Assembly (NCBI RefSeq): GCF_014843845.1
Contig: NZ_JHQS01000053.1
Location: 124,001 to 188,000 of the forward strand
Reading direction: 5' to 3'
Origin: Mesorhizobium amorphae
Lineage (GTDB): Bacteria > Pseudomonadota > Alphaproteobacteria > Rhizobiales > Rhizobiaceae
Length of the DNA stretch: 64,000 nt
Shown: in pieces, positions 18,052-27,301 of the stretch
Layout: each line of letters opens with the position of its first letter
How positions within the stretch are numbered: the first letter of the stretch is position 1
Made by a program: the position numbers and the translations under genes
Notes under the pieces: generated by a model
Told to the model about the DNA's origin: nothing
The model's input: only the letters and a program-made list of their open reading frames with translations
The model's database searches: none

Positions 18052-18197
18052 GGAGGGCGGTGGTCGCATGAGCACGGATTGCTCATGCGAACGTGATGAA
18101 ACCGCGATCGGACACCGGGCGTTTCCCTCTGTCCGCCGCTTCGCACTGCATCATGTCAAAAACGAGCGCGGAGCGTCCTTGGCAACAGGAGGCTTCC

Positions 18198-18491
18198 TTG
18201 AACCGAACCCAGACCGCCGCCGGGCTGTTGCTTGCCGTGATATCGGCAACCGCAGCTCAGGCGAAATCATCCATCCCCACAGTCACCAATGACCCGCTGG
18301 GTGCGAACACCGCGGCAACCCTGACACCTGGAATCAGCGACCTCATCAACAACACGCCGACATCGTCCATCCCGGCGATCCATCACCCAAGAGGCATGAC
18401 GCCCTTGACCGTTCCCAATGATCCGCTGGGCAATTCCATCCAGCCCGCGTTCCCCGGACCGGTCACCGCTCCCGCGACCAGCTCGCCCTAG
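18198..18491 (+). CDS. Small secreted protein with NDPLG repeats, unknown function
   Basis: A 97-aa protein. A signal peptide (about 1-22: NRTQTAAGLLLAVISATAAQA) ends in an AQA cleavage site. The mature part is rich in Pro, Thr, Ser and Asn and repeats the motif TNDPLGANT / PNDPLGNSI, with IPTV and IPAIHHPRG between. The start is TTG at 18198 because a perfect aggagg (18187-18192) lies 5 nt upstream; two in-frame ATGs further upstream (18093, 18153) have no such site. No family recognised. It may be an extracytoplasmic structural or adhesive peptide; that is inference. Confidence 0.62.
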   Translation: MNRTQTAAGLLLAVISATAAQAKSSIPTVTNDPLGANTAATLTPGISDLINNTPTSSIPAIHHPRGMTPLTVPNDPLGNSIQPAFPGPVTAPATSSP

Positions 18492-19048
18492 CCGCAGCCT
18501 GACAGGCGGCCCAAGCAAGTTGACATTGTGGCTAATTAAACGGCGCGCCGCCATCGCGTCGAAAACCGCCCGATAAGCGCCAAGCGGCTTCGTCCTACTT
18601 TAGATCCGGAAGCTGACCGGCAGTTTTGAACTGTGGATCTTCAAGAGCCGACATTCAGGCCGGCTGGGGCATCGTCGTGACCTGACCCCTAATGGTCATT
18701 CCGGAGGCGAGATTGCAGGGCCGAATCGGATTGAGAAAACGGACGTTCGGCCATGCTATCTGCGCCGACCGTCGCGCCACCCCATTGGCGAGACGCTCGT
18801 GAGCCTCTTGAAACCCCGACTGAAGGCCGCCTCCGCCAGCCTACAGTGGATCGAATTAAACAAATGTTGACAAACGTAAGCCTACGGTGAAGGTCGCCTT
18901 AGGACGAACATTGCAAGTCCGGGGAATAATCCTGGGAGGAGTCCTACGACGTACTGGCCCCATTTGCGGCGGAATGGGTGTCCACTAAACGATTAAGCCT
19001 TGGTGGGGGGTCAACCGCGAAAATGTTGCGAGAACGAGGACCCCATCA
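18492..19048. other. 557-bp intergenic region before the GH16 gene
   Basis: No reading frame with coding character was found on either strand. Some stretches look like decayed coding DNA, but I could not tie them to a family. A ttgaca at 18869 has no convincing -10 partner. It presumably contains the promoter of the RTX glycanase. Confidence 0.5.
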
Positions 19049-21097
19049 ATGGCTGCGATTGCTCTTCCTGGCGATTGGACCGGACAGTACAAAGGATCGG
19101 AGCTGAACCTCTCCAGTTTCAAGCTCTCCTTTTCCGACGAGTTCAATACGATGGATGTCGTGCCGAACAACGGCACCGGCAAGTGGTTCGCGCCTGTGCA
19201 TGCCCCCTATGGGGCCGCCACGTTCATGTCGCCGGCGGGAGCAACGAACCCGTTCTCCGTCTCTGACGGGCAGCTGACCATTACCATGAAGCAGGTGGAC
19301 GGCGGCTGGCAGTCGGGAACGATGCAAACGGTCAACAGCGCCGGCCAGGGTTTCGCGCAAGAGTACGGGTACTTCGAGATGCGCGCCGCCTTTCACGGCG
19401 GGGCGGGAGCCTGGCCGGCTTTCTGGATGCTGTCGCCCGATCAGACTGTGCCACGCGTCGAGGTCGACATCGTTGAAGCGTATGGCGGCGATCCCGATGG
19501 TCATCACCAGGCGGTGCACTTGAGCAATAAGGAAAGCCACGCTTCGAAAGGCAACTATACGGGCCTCGCCGGTTCGATGTTTGACGGGGCGTTTCACACC
19601 TACGGCGCGAGGATCACGACGGACTGGATCACCGTGTACTATGACGGCAAGGAGCTGAGCCGCTTTCCAATGAGCGAGTCCTTCCGCACGCCACTTTATA
19701 TGCTGGTCTCGCTGGCCATGAATCCGAAAGAGGTCGAGCAGGCGTCCGGCACGTACAAGATGGTCGTCGACTACGTGCGCGCCTATGCCGCGCCGGACGT
19801 GATGGAGCAGCACCTGACCGGGACGGATGCGGCGGATATCCTGAACGGCGGCAGCTTTGATGACGTTCTGGACGGGAGAGCTGGTGCTGACAAAATGTCC
19901 GGCGGTTTCGGCAACGATACCTACCGCGTCGACAACGCATTCGACGTAGTCATTGAAACTGCCGGCGCTGGCATCGATCTGGTCATCACCTCGATGACGT
20001 ATTCGCTGTCCGGCCAGAAAATAGAGCAGCTCACGCTCACCGGCGTTGCCGACATCGACGCGACGGGTAACGAACTCGACAACACGCTGGTCGGCAACGC
20101 CGGCAGGAACCTGCTCTCCGGTTTGTCCGGCGACGACACCCTGCGGGGCGGCGCCGGAGCCGATCGGCTCGACGGCGGAGTCGGAATCGACAAGATGGAG
20201 GGCGGCGCAGGCAACGATACCTACTATGTTGACAATGCGTTCGACCGCGTGGTCGAGGGCGACGCGGCGGGCAACGACCGGGTATTCAGCTCGATCACCT
20301 ATTCACTGCCCAGCCATGTCGAAAATATGACTCTCATGGGCGTCGCCAACATCAACGCCCAAGGCAATTCTTCCGACAACGAGCTGACCGGGAACAATGG
20401 GAACAACCGGTTATATGGCTATGATGGCGCGGACCGGCTTGATGGCGGGAGCGGGGCCGACCTTTTGAATGGCGGTGCCGGCAACGATACCTATTATGTG
20501 GACAATGTGCTGGACAACGTCATCGACGAAGCGGGCCTCGACCAGATTTTCAGCTCGGTCACGTACTCACTGGCGGTCGATCGCCGGGAGGTAGAAAATC
20601 TGCGTCTGACCGGCAATGCCGACGCCGGAGCCACGGGAAATTCCCTCGACAACGTGCTCTACGGCAACGACAGCGACAACAAGATGGACGGCGGCCGAGG
20701 CAATGATACCGTGCTTGGGCAGGGTGGCAACGATGCACTAACGGGCGGCCTGGGTATTGACCAGCTTACTGGTGGCGCCGGTAACGATTCCTTCATTTTC
20801 AGCGCGCCGCTCTCGGTGGCCAACCGCGACATTATCACGGATTTCAACCATTCGGCCGACTCAATCAGGCTCCAAAATGCGTATATGGAGGCGCTTGGAG
20901 CCACCACCGGAGCCCTCGACCCAGACTACTTCTTCGCTGGAACCAGCGCCCACGACGCCGACGACCACATCGTCTATAACAAGGTTACGGGTGAGTTGTT
21001 TTACGATTCCAACGGAATTGCAGCAGGTGGCGTGACACAGCTCGCGACGCTGACGAACAGGCCGACGCTGCTCGCCGACGATTTTTTCGTGATCTGA
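19049..21097 (+). CDS. Extracellular GH16 beta-glycanase with RTX calcium-binding repeats (ExsH/ExoK-like)
   Basis: A 682-aa secreted enzyme. Residues about 25-250 are a glycoside hydrolase 16 domain with the active-site EVDIVEAYG, giving nucleophile E138 and acid/base E143. The rest is four blocks of RTX nonapeptides (GGFGNDTYRVD, GGAGNDTYYVD twice, GGRGNDTVLGQGGND, GGAGNDSFIF) that bind calcium and fold outside the cell. There is no classical signal peptide, as expected for type I (PrsDE-like) secretion via a C-terminal signal. By family it may trim succinoglycan-like or other beta-glucan exopolysaccharide in biofilm or symbiosis; the exact substrate is inference. The ATG follows acgagga. 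Confidence 0.9.
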   Translation: MAAIALPGDWTGQYKGSELNLSSFKLSFSDEFNTMDVVPNNGTGKWFAPVHAPYGAATFMSPAGATNPFSVSDGQLTITMKQVDGGWQSGTMQTVNSAGQGFAQEYGYFEMRAAFHGGAGAWPAFWMLSPDQTVPRVEVDIVEAYGGDPDGHHQAVHLSNKESHASKGNYTGLAGSMFDGAFHTYGARITTDWITVYYDGKELSRFPMSESFRTPLYMLVSLAMNPKEVEQASGTYKMVVDYVRAYAAPDVMEQHLTGTDAADILNGGSFDDVLDGRAGADKMSGGFGNDTYRVDNAFDVVIETAGAGIDLVITSMTYSLSGQKIEQLTLTGVADIDATGNELDNTLVGNAGRNLLSGLSGDDTLRGGAGADRLDGGVGIDKMEGGAGNDTYYVDNAFDRVVEGDAAGNDRVFSSITYSLPSHVENMTLMGVANINAQGNSSDNELTGNNGNNRLYGYDGADRLDGGSGADLLNGGAGNDTYYVDNVLDNVIDEAGLDQIFSSVTYSLAVDRREVENLRLTGNADAGATGNSLDNVLYGNDSDNKMDGGRGNDTVLGQGGNDALTGGLGIDQLTGGAGNDSFIFSAPLSVANRDIITDFNHSADSIRLQNAYMEALGATTGALDPDYFFAGTSAHDADDHIVYNKVTGELFYDSNGIAAGGVTQLATLTNRPTLLADDFFVI

Positions 21098-21105
21098 TCC
21101 GGCGC

Positions 21106-21149
21106 CTACAGCGGTGCGCGTGAAAACGAGATCACGCGCACCGCTGTAG
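21106..21149 (+). terminator. Long perfect hairpin terminator of the GH16 gene
   Basis: A perfect 16-bp stem (ctacagcggtgcgcgt, 21106-21121; acgcgcaccgctgtag, 21134-21149) with a 12-nt loop begins 8 bp after the stop codon and is followed by cttcttgttt. Its length also fits a repeat-derived element. Confidence 0.72.
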
Positions 21150-21159
21150 CTTCTTGTTT

Positions 21160-21214
21160 GCGCATCGCTTTGTTCGAAAAGCCGGTGACCACTTTTTCGA
21201 GCGCTGCTCTAGAC
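21160..21214. repeat. Degenerate palindromic repeat, copy C
   Basis: gcgcatcgctttgttcgaaa and actttttcgagcgctgctct flank an imperfect dyad resembling other copies in the window. It is divergent from copies A and B, so assignment to the same family is tentative. Confidence 0.45.
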
Positions 21215-21470
21215 TAAGAGACGGTTCGCCTGGTGGAGAACGACCGCCTTGCATCATCGGCAGGGCGTTCACAGATGTCGCCTCGCACGTCAGCTGTTAG
21301 CGCAACCGCGACCTCGGCGTGGCATCAGCAATGTCCGCTTGTGGTAGGCGGTCAAGTCGGTCGGAATGACCGACATGCGGCGCAAAGCGGTCGTTCACAT
21401 CGCAGCAGTCCGGTCAGAATTAGCCGGGCAATTGGTGGGCGTGCTATGTTCAGGTTGGCACCGCCGGGCT

Positions 21471-23450
21471 TCACAAAGCGATCCGGTATTTGGCAAACCC
21501 TGCCTCGCCCTCGCCTGCGGGCTCGATCTTCAGGGATTTCACCTCGGCGATGAAATCCTTCGCCTTGGGTCCGGTCTCGAACACGACGCTGGTTCCAGTC
21601 AACGGCGCGAACGACCAGTTGTCGTCGGCGGATGGGTTTATCGTACCCTCGCTGATGATGTAGCGCACGATCACGTCGCGGTTGGTGTCCGGCGCCTCAT
21701 AGATGATCTTCGAGGCATTGATGTCGGGGAAATTGCCGCCGCCGCCAGCGCGGTAGTTGTTGGTCGCAACGACGAATTTCGCTGCGGGATCAATTGGCTT
21801 GCCGTCGAACATGAGATCGACGATGCGGTTCGAGCCGGCATTCGCCAGACCACCCTTGGCATCGTATTTCGGCGGCTGCGACAGGTCGATCTTGTAGCTG
21901 ACGCCGTCGATCACGTCGAAATTGTAGGACGGGAAATCGGTATTGATCAGCGGCTCGTCCGCTTTGCCCGCCTCGATCCGGTTGAAGATGCCGGCCGACA
22001 TCTCCAGCCATTCCTTGACTTGCGCGCCGGTGATTTCGACCGCCCGCACGGTGTTCGGATAGAGATAGAGATCGGCGACATTCTTGATGGCGATGTCGCC
22101 CACGGGAACGTCGGTATAGTAGTCGGCGCCGCTGCGCCCGCCGGCCTTGAAGGGAGCCGCAGCCGACAGCAGCGGCACGTCTTTCCACTGCGTGCTCTTC
22201 AATATGTCCTTGAGATACCAGCTCTGCGCCTGGTTGACGATCTGCACCGACGGATCGTCGGCGACCAAAGCGAAATAGGAATAGAGCGGCGCCGACGTCT
22301 TGCCGACCGGACGGCGCACATAGGCCAGCGTCGCCTCATGATCCTGCTCCAGCGCCGCAATGATGCGCTTGTCGTCGTTGACCGTCGCCTTGTTCTTGTT
22401 GTCGACCCGCTCGTAGATCGGCCGCGCCTCGGACGTCGCCGAAACGACCCGCCATTTCGAGCCGTCGCGCTCCAGCAAAAGATCGATCAGGCCCATATGC
22501 GAACCCCAGAACCCGCCCATCACGGCAGGCTTGCCCTGCAGCGTGCCCTTTTCGGTGTCGACGGCCTCGAGCGATTGAAAGTCCTTCTTGCCGGGGAAGA
22601 CGAGATGCTGGTGGCCGGTGAACACGGCGTCGACACCTTCGACGCCGGCGACGAAGAAGGAAGCATTTTCCATCATGTCGCCTTGCTTGACGTCGATGCC
22701 GGAATGCGAAAGCGCAATCACGATGTCGGCGCCCTGCTCCTTGATTTCAGGCACCCAGGCCTTGGCCGCGTCGACGATATCGCGCGTCTTGACGTTGCCT
22801 TCGAGGTTTTTCAGGTCCCAGACCATGATCTGCGGCGGCACGAAGCCGATGATGCCGATCTTGATAGGCTGCTCGGCGCCGGAGCCATCCTTGATCTTCT
22901 TGTCGAGGATCACGTACGGTTTGAGGTAGAGCTTGTCGTCGCGCGGATTGGCTGCGAGCTGGGTGCCGCGGATCAGGTTGGCGCAAACGAACGGGAAATT
23001 GGCGCCGGCCATCACCTTGTCCAGGAACGAGAGGCCGTAGTTGAACTCGTGGTTGCCGAGCGTCGAGCATTCGTAGCCGAGCAGGTTCATGCCTTTCATG
23101 ATCGGATGCAGGTCGCCGTCCTGCATGCCCTTCTCATAGGCGATGTAGTCGCCCATCGGGTTGCCCTGCAGCAGGTCGCCATTGTCGATCAGCATCGAGT
23201 TGACCGCTTCCTTGCGCACGGCATCGATCAGGGAAGCCGTGCGTGACAGGCCCATCGTGTCGTTTGCTTTGTCGGCGTAGTAATCATAGGGCAGCACGTT
23301 CACATGGATGTCGGTCGTCTCCATGATCCTGAGATGCGCCTGGTTGGCCTGGGCGCGGGCGGAGAACGGGTGCAGCATGATCAGCGCCCCGGTTGCGGCG
23401 GCACCCGCCAGCAGTGAGCGGCGGGAGACAGGGTGGAGCAGTTGGGACAT
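21471..23450 (-). CDS. cpdB: 2',3'-cyclic-nucleotide 2'-phosphodiesterase / 3'-nucleotidase, Tat-exported
   Basis: A 659-aa periplasmic metallophosphatase of the 5'-nucleotidase family. The twin-arginine signal SRRSLLAGAAATGALIML begins at about residue 9 and ends at FSARAQA. Metal-binding motifs: MAETTDIH-type METTDIHVNVLPYDYY, NGDLLQGNP and TLGNHEFNYGLSF. The C-terminal nucleotidase domain contains NYRAGGGGNFP. It hydrolyses 2',3'-cyclic nucleotides from RNA decay to nucleosides and phosphate. The ATG at 23450 has agga upstream; an earlier in-frame start at 23549 would bury the Tat signal. Tat rather than Sec export differs from E. coli CpdB. Confidence 0.93.
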   Translation of the reverse strand: MSQLLHPVSRRSLLAGAAATGALIMLHPFSARAQANQAHLRIMETTDIHVNVLPYDYYADKANDTMGLSRTASLIDAVRKEAVNSMLIDNGDLLQGNPMGDYIAYEKGMQDGDLHPIMKGMNLLGYECSTLGNHEFNYGLSFLDKVMAGANFPFVCANLIRGTQLAANPRDDKLYLKPYVILDKKIKDGSGAEQPIKIGIIGFVPPQIMVWDLKNLEGNVKTRDIVDAAKAWVPEIKEQGADIVIALSHSGIDVKQGDMMENASFFVAGVEGVDAVFTGHQHLVFPGKKDFQSLEAVDTEKGTLQGKPAVMGGFWGSHMGLIDLLLERDGSKWRVVSATSEARPIYERVDNKNKATVNDDKRIIAALEQDHEATLAYVRRPVGKTSAPLYSYFALVADDPSVQIVNQAQSWYLKDILKSTQWKDVPLLSAAAPFKAGGRSGADYYTDVPVGDIAIKNVADLYLYPNTVRAVEITGAQVKEWLEMSAGIFNRIEAGKADEPLINTDFPSYNFDVIDGVSYKIDLSQPPKYDAKGGLANAGSNRIVDLMFDGKPIDPAAKFVVATNNYRAGGGGNFPDINASKIIYEAPDTNRDVIVRYIISEGTINPSADDNWSFAPLTGTSVVFETGPKAKDFIAEVKSLKIEPAGEGEAGFAKYRIAL

Positions 23451-23589
23451 TGTTTTTTCCTGTTTCGACAATGCGACAAGCCCTGCCCCGAAGCGAAAGC
23501 TTCGCGCCGAAATCCGGTCATGTCCATCTGGAATCCAGTCGATCAGCAAAAGGTGACGGGCGGATGAAACGCCTTCCCACCAGACAAGC

Positions 23590-24855
23590 TCAGCCCTTGT
23601 CGTCGTCGCCCTGGGTGATCAGCCGCGCACTGCGCTGGCCGGTCGCGTAAATCCATAGCCAGCTAAGCGAAACCGCAAGCCGGTTGCGAAAGCCGATCAG
23701 GAAATAGATGTGGGCGATGCCCCACAGCCACCAGGCGGGCCGGCCGGTAAGCTTGATCCAGCCGAAATCGCTCGCCGCGGCACGCTTGCCGATCGTCGCC
23801 AGATCGCCGTCATGCTTGTAGCGGAACGGCCGCGGCGTCGCGTTGCCGGCAAGCCGTGCCTTGACGGTCGCGGCGACATGCCAGCCTGCCTGCTTGGCGG
23901 CCGGCGCCACGCCCGGCACCGGCCTGCCATCCGGCCGCAACACATGCGCTGCGTCGCCGATGACGAAGATCTCCGGGCTGCCCGGCACCGTCAGGTCGGG
24001 CTCGACGAGCACCCTGCCCGCCCGGTCCGCAGCCGCGCCCAGCCATTCGGCGGCCGGCGACGCGGCAACGCCTGCCGCCCACAGGATTGTCCGGGCCGGC
24101 AGGACTGTGTCGCCGAAGACCACGCCCTCGGCATCGCAGCGTGTCACCGCGCGGCCGAGTTCCACCTCGACGCCAAGGCGCTCGAGCGCCTTCCTGGCAT
24201 AGTCGGAAAGTTCAGGCGCGAAATTGGCAAGGATGCGGTCGCCGGCCTCGATCAGCACCACGCGCGTCTGGCGCGTGTCGATGTTGCGGAACTCGCCGCG
24301 CAGCGTGTCGCGCGCGAGTTCGGCAATGGTACCGGCCAGTTCCACGCCGGTCGGCCCGCCACCAACGATCGCCAGCGTCAAAAACGCCTTGCGCTTCTCC
24401 GGATCGGTTTCCCGCTCGGCCTGCTCGAAGGCCAGAAGTATGCGCCGCCGAATGGTGGTTGCGTCCTCGAGCGTCTTCAGCCCAGGCGCAAAAGGCTCCC
24501 ATTCGTCATGGCCGAAATAGGCGTGGCGGGCGCCGGTGGCGAGCACCAGCGTGTCGTAGGCGACCGCGCTACCGTCGTCGAGCAGCACGCGCTTGCCAGC
24601 GCGGTCGACGCCACTGACATTGGCGAGCAGCGTCGTCACGTCCTTGCGCTTGCGCAAGAGATGGCGGACCGGCCAGGCAACCTCCGAAGTCGCCAGCGCC
24701 GTGGTCGCCACCTGATAGAGCAAGGGCTGGAAAAGATGGTGGTTGCGCTTGTCGATCATGGTGATGCGCACCGGCACACCTGATAGCGCGCGGGTGAATT
24801 CGAGGCCGCCGAACCCCGCGCCGACAACGACGACATGATGGCTGGCTTCGTTCAT
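23590..24855 (-). CDS. ndh: Type II NADH dehydrogenase (NDH-2)
   Basis: A 421-aa FAD-dependent, non-proton-pumping NADH:quinone oxidoreductase at the inner face of the membrane. Two Rossmann motifs: VVVVGAGFGGLEFTRAL (FAD) near the start and LAIVGGGPTGVELAGTIAEL (NADH). VIGDAAHVLRPDG is the FAD-binding DxA segment and AAKQAGWHVAATVKARL follows. A C-terminal hydrophobic, amphipathic region (LWGIAHIYFLIGFRNRLAV) anchors it to the membrane. The start MNEASHHV at 24855 is preferred; an upstream open frame adds 22 residues without family support. Confidence 0.93.
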   Translation of the reverse strand: MNEASHHVVVVGAGFGGLEFTRALSGVPVRITMIDKRNHHLFQPLLYQVATTALATSEVAWPVRHLLRKRKDVTTLLANVSGVDRAGKRVLLDDGSAVAYDTLVLATGARHAYFGHDEWEPFAPGLKTLEDATTIRRRILLAFEQAERETDPEKRKAFLTLAIVGGGPTGVELAGTIAELARDTLRGEFRNIDTRQTRVVLIEAGDRILANFAPELSDYARKALERLGVEVELGRAVTRCDAEGVVFGDTVLPARTILWAAGVAASPAAEWLGAAADRAGRVLVEPDLTVPGSPEIFVIGDAAHVLRPDGRPVPGVAPAAKQAGWHVAATVKARLAGNATPRPFRYKHDGDLATIGKRAAASDFGWIKLTGRPAWWLWGIAHIYFLIGFRNRLAVSLSWLWIYATGQRSARLITQGDDDKG

Positions 24856-25022
24856 CTCATTCACCCCATGGGCGCGTAAATTCACCGGCTTGGATATAGG
24901 GATTTTTGTGCACTGCAACAATGCCTAGCCTGCCCGGGAGCCGCCGCTCGATGTCGTGAATGCACATGCCGGCCGGCTCATGCGGGGTATAGCCTCACCG
25001 GACTGGATGACGGGAGTGAAGC

Positions 25023-25700
25023 ATGGCTAACGATCGTGACGGCGAAGGCCCGGCGCAGTATTCCTCGCCGCCCTGCTTCATGCACGAACTCGATCCGGAA
25101 TTTAGCGCTCCTCTCACCGACTGGACCGATGTGCGGCGCTGGCGCAAGGCCGAGCGCGAGCGGCTGATCGCGGCGCGGCTGGCGGTTTCCGCAGACACAC
25201 GCACGGCAATGTCGCAGCGCATCGCCGAAGGCCTCGACACCATGATCGGCGACATTGCCGGCCGTCTGGTCAGCCTCTACTGGCCGTTTCGCGGCGAGCC
25301 GGATTTGCGCCCATGGATGGCGTCCATCAACGAGCGCAGCGGCCGCACGGCGCTGCCCGTCGTGATCGAGAAGGGACAGCCGCTGGTCTTTCGCGCTTAT
25401 GTCCCTGGGGACCGGTTGGAGAAAGGCGTCTGGAACATCCCGATCCCGTCCGAAGGCGATCCGGTGCTGCCGGACATCGTCATCTCGCCGATCGTCGGCA
25501 TCGATCCCCAAAACTATCGCCTGGGCTATGGCGGCGGCTTCTTCGACCGCACACTTGCCGCGATGCCGTTCAAGCCTTTGGTCATCGGCGTCGGCTACGA
25601 ACTGCAGCGCATCGCCACCATCTACCCGCAGCCACACGACATCCCGATGAGCGAGGTGGTGACGGAACTGCGAAGCGACAGTGGCAAGGTTGGAAGCTGA
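25023..25700 (+). CDS. 5-formyltetrahydrofolate cyclo-ligase family protein
   Basis: A 225-aa protein of the 5-FTHF cyclo-ligase fold, which uses ATP to convert 5-formyl-THF to methenyl-THF. The conserved ATP-binding motif is LGYGGGFFDRTL. An RRWRKAERERLIAARLAVS segment and PDIVISPIVGID are also typical. An N-terminal extension of about 35 residues (CFMHELDPEF) distinguishes this rhizobial subgroup. Ribosome site gggag 6 nt upstream. Such genes are often next to 6S RNA; I see no room for it in the 100 bp upstream. Confidence 0.9.
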   Translation: MANDRDGEGPAQYSSPPCFMHELDPEFSAPLTDWTDVRRWRKAERERLIAARLAVSADTRTAMSQRIAEGLDTMIGDIAGRLVSLYWPFRGEPDLRPWMASINERSGRTALPVVIEKGQPLVFRAYVPGDRLEKGVWNIPIPSEGDPVLPDIVISPIVGIDPQNYRLGYGGGFFDRTLAAMPFKPLVIGVGYELQRIATIYPQPHDIPMSEVVTELRSDSGKVGS

Positions 25701-25817
25701 GCACCGCCTTCAGCGTTGACCGTGCAAAAGTGAAGACCCGATTGCCCGAAGGAGCAGAATGCACTTTGCACCTCTTTGCAGACATTGATAGACTGCAAAC
25801 GGTGGGGGACAATCACG

Positions 25818-26456
25818 ATGTTTGCAAGTTCGGCTCCTTACGTGGTCACGATTTTGATGTCGGTGATCACTTGGGTGTTGTCGACATACTATGAAGACAT
25901 AAGTGCCACGCCCTATCTTCGCTACGAACTCAAAGAAGACGGTCGGAACGCGTCGCCGCCTTTCGTAGTTTATCGTTTCACCAATGACTCTCCGAAAGTG
26001 AGAATATCGGACGTCACGATAGGGCTTGATTGCCCCAAGAGTGAAGAATGCTTCGGCTCTCCAGGCGCACCGGCCCCCACTTATGCGCAGATGCTAAAGG
26101 TTCCTCCTTGGGCCATGTCCGACGCGATCGAGCCTACTTCACTCATTATCACGCAAAAAATCGACCTTCCGCCAGGGATGGCCTTTGAAATTCGAGCAGT
26201 CCTTAGATCCAAGGAAGTAAAACCTTTTCTTTATTTTCAGAGTAACCCAGACCAAAAAGCTGATTTGAAATTGGTTGGTTATTCCACGTTGGATCAGTTT
26301 GTTGCGAACAATTATCTGGGCATTGTAACTGTCTCATGGGTTGTTGCCTGTATAGTCATCATTGCAGCCTATCAAAATGCCGCCACGACCGCTGCCAATG
26401 CGGCCAGCAACCCCGAAAAGCCACAAACGATCCACCTCAAAATCATAGAGAGCTAG
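25818..26456 (+). CDS. Unrecognised protein with two transmembrane helices (low-GC pair, gene 1)
   Basis: A 212-aa protein starting MFASSAPYVVTILMSVITWV. Helix 1 is at about 4-23, a soluble 150-residue domain follows (PYLRYELKEDG, VYRFTNDSPKVRISDVTIGL, DLPPGMAFEIRAVL), then helix 2 (GIVTVSWVVACIVIIAAY) and a short Ala/Asn tail. The layout puts the middle domain in the periplasm or cytoplasm between two anchors. I recognise no family. The frame opens 14 codons earlier at 25776 but ggggga before 25818 favours this start. Its GC looks clearly lower than its neighbours, and 3 bp separate it from gene 2, suggesting a recently acquired cassette. Confidence 0.72.
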   Translation: MFASSAPYVVTILMSVITWVLSTYYEDISATPYLRYELKEDGRNASPPFVVYRFTNDSPKVRISDVTIGLDCPKSEECFGSPGAPAPTYAQMLKVPPWAMSDAIEPTSLIITQKIDLPPGMAFEIRAVLRSKEVKPFLYFQSNPDQKADLKLVGYSTLDQFVANNYLGIVTVSWVVACIVIIAAYQNAATTAANAASNPEKPQTIHLKIIES

Positions 26457-26459
26457 CCC

Positions 26460-27296
26460 ATGCGCTTGTTCGGATATTTGGTGCTCGCGACGACCGCCGC
26501 AATGATGCCAACCAACCGCGCGTCAGCAAAGACGATTACTGTTTCGATTGTCGTCACGACCAACACGACTCCGCCCGTCGGGGTGCCCTCCCATATCTAT
26601 AGAAAGACAGCTGCTACTGAGGAGCAGCTAATCACCGATACTGACGATTACGGAAAGGCGACATTGTCAGAAAAGGATTGTTCTGCCGACGTGCAATATC
26701 GCGTCCAAGCATTGGCTCTCATTCGTTTTCCAAGAAGTCGAATCCGGTGGGAGCCTTGTCGAGTGACCGGACAGATTGTTTTTCTTGTCGCCTCTTCGGG
26801 GGTTTCGTCGAACACCGAGAACTTCCTGAATGGCAAAATTCCAAAGGGATGGGCGGTCCCGCAAGGCTATGAGCCTGTCTTTGGCGACTTGAGAAAGGCA
26901 GTCGCCGAAGAACAATGGGGAGTTGCCGCGAAACTCAGCTCCCAGCTGGCTGATAGATATCGATCGGCAGGGCTTAAGGACGAAGCAAGCACCTTCGCCG
27001 AAATAGCGCTCGCCGGAACGGCCGTTTACGCCACGTCCCAGCAGCCCGACGGCGGCAGCACAATTCCCGACACTTTCCTGCAGCCCAAAGACCCCAACGC
27101 TACATCCGGTAGCGAAGTTCTCCTGTCTCCCGACGCCAAAAAGGCTGTCGCGGATTTTCAGAGTTCCTGCGGTTTGCAAACCGACGGCGTTGTTGGCTGG
27201 AAGACGATGGGCTGCCTGCCAGGAGGGTCAGGTTATACTTTGCCGAGCGTTGCAACCGTTCCCTTTGAGAATCTGATCAACAAGCCCAGGGTGTAG
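26460..27296 (+). CDS. Secreted protein with C-terminal peptidoglycan-binding-like region (low-GC pair, gene 2)
   Basis: A 278-aa protein with a signal peptide (MRLFGYLVLATTAAMMP, cleavage after ASA near residue 23). A beta-rich domain follows (TITVSIVVTTNTTPPVGVPS, with Cys at about 73 and 98), then an alpha-helical region (DLRKAVAEEQWGVAAKLSSQ). Residues about 222-258 (LLSPDAKKAVADFQSSCGL, DGVVGWKTMGCL) match the PG_binding_1 helix pattern. It is transcribed with the two-helix membrane protein, 3 bp upstream. The pair may form an envelope assembly; that is inference. Function unknown. Confidence 0.7.
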   Translation: MRLFGYLVLATTAAMMPTNRASAKTITVSIVVTTNTTPPVGVPSHIYRKTAATEEQLITDTDDYGKATLSEKDCSADVQYRVQALALIRFPRSRIRWEPCRVTGQIVFLVASSGVSSNTENFLNGKIPKGWAVPQGYEPVFGDLRKAVAEEQWGVAAKLSSQLADRYRSAGLKDEASTFAEIALAGTAVYATSQQPDGGSTIPDTFLQPKDPNATSGSEVLLSPDAKKAVADFQSSCGLQTDGVVGWKTMGCLPGGSGYTLPSVATVPFENLINKPRV

Positions 27297-27301
27297 GCTT
27301 G

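Larger units (their letters stand above)
21098..21470. other. Intergenic region between GH16 gene and cpdB
   Basis: Besides the terminator at 21106-21149 and a degenerate palindromic repeat, there is about 250 bp without any supportable gene. Confidence 0.5.

Noticed and set aside
18541..18780. Decayed insertion sequence
   Set aside because: Some stretches look like degraded coding DNA, but no terminal inverted repeats, target duplication or transposase motif could be found.
21366..23246. A 626-codon plus-strand frame opposite cpdB
   Set aside because: Antisense to a gene with a Tat signal and full metallophosphatase motifs.
24922..25022. 6S RNA upstream of the 5-FTHF cyclo-ligase gene
   Set aside because: The spacer is about 100 bp without the expected long bulged hairpin; too short for a typical 6S RNA.
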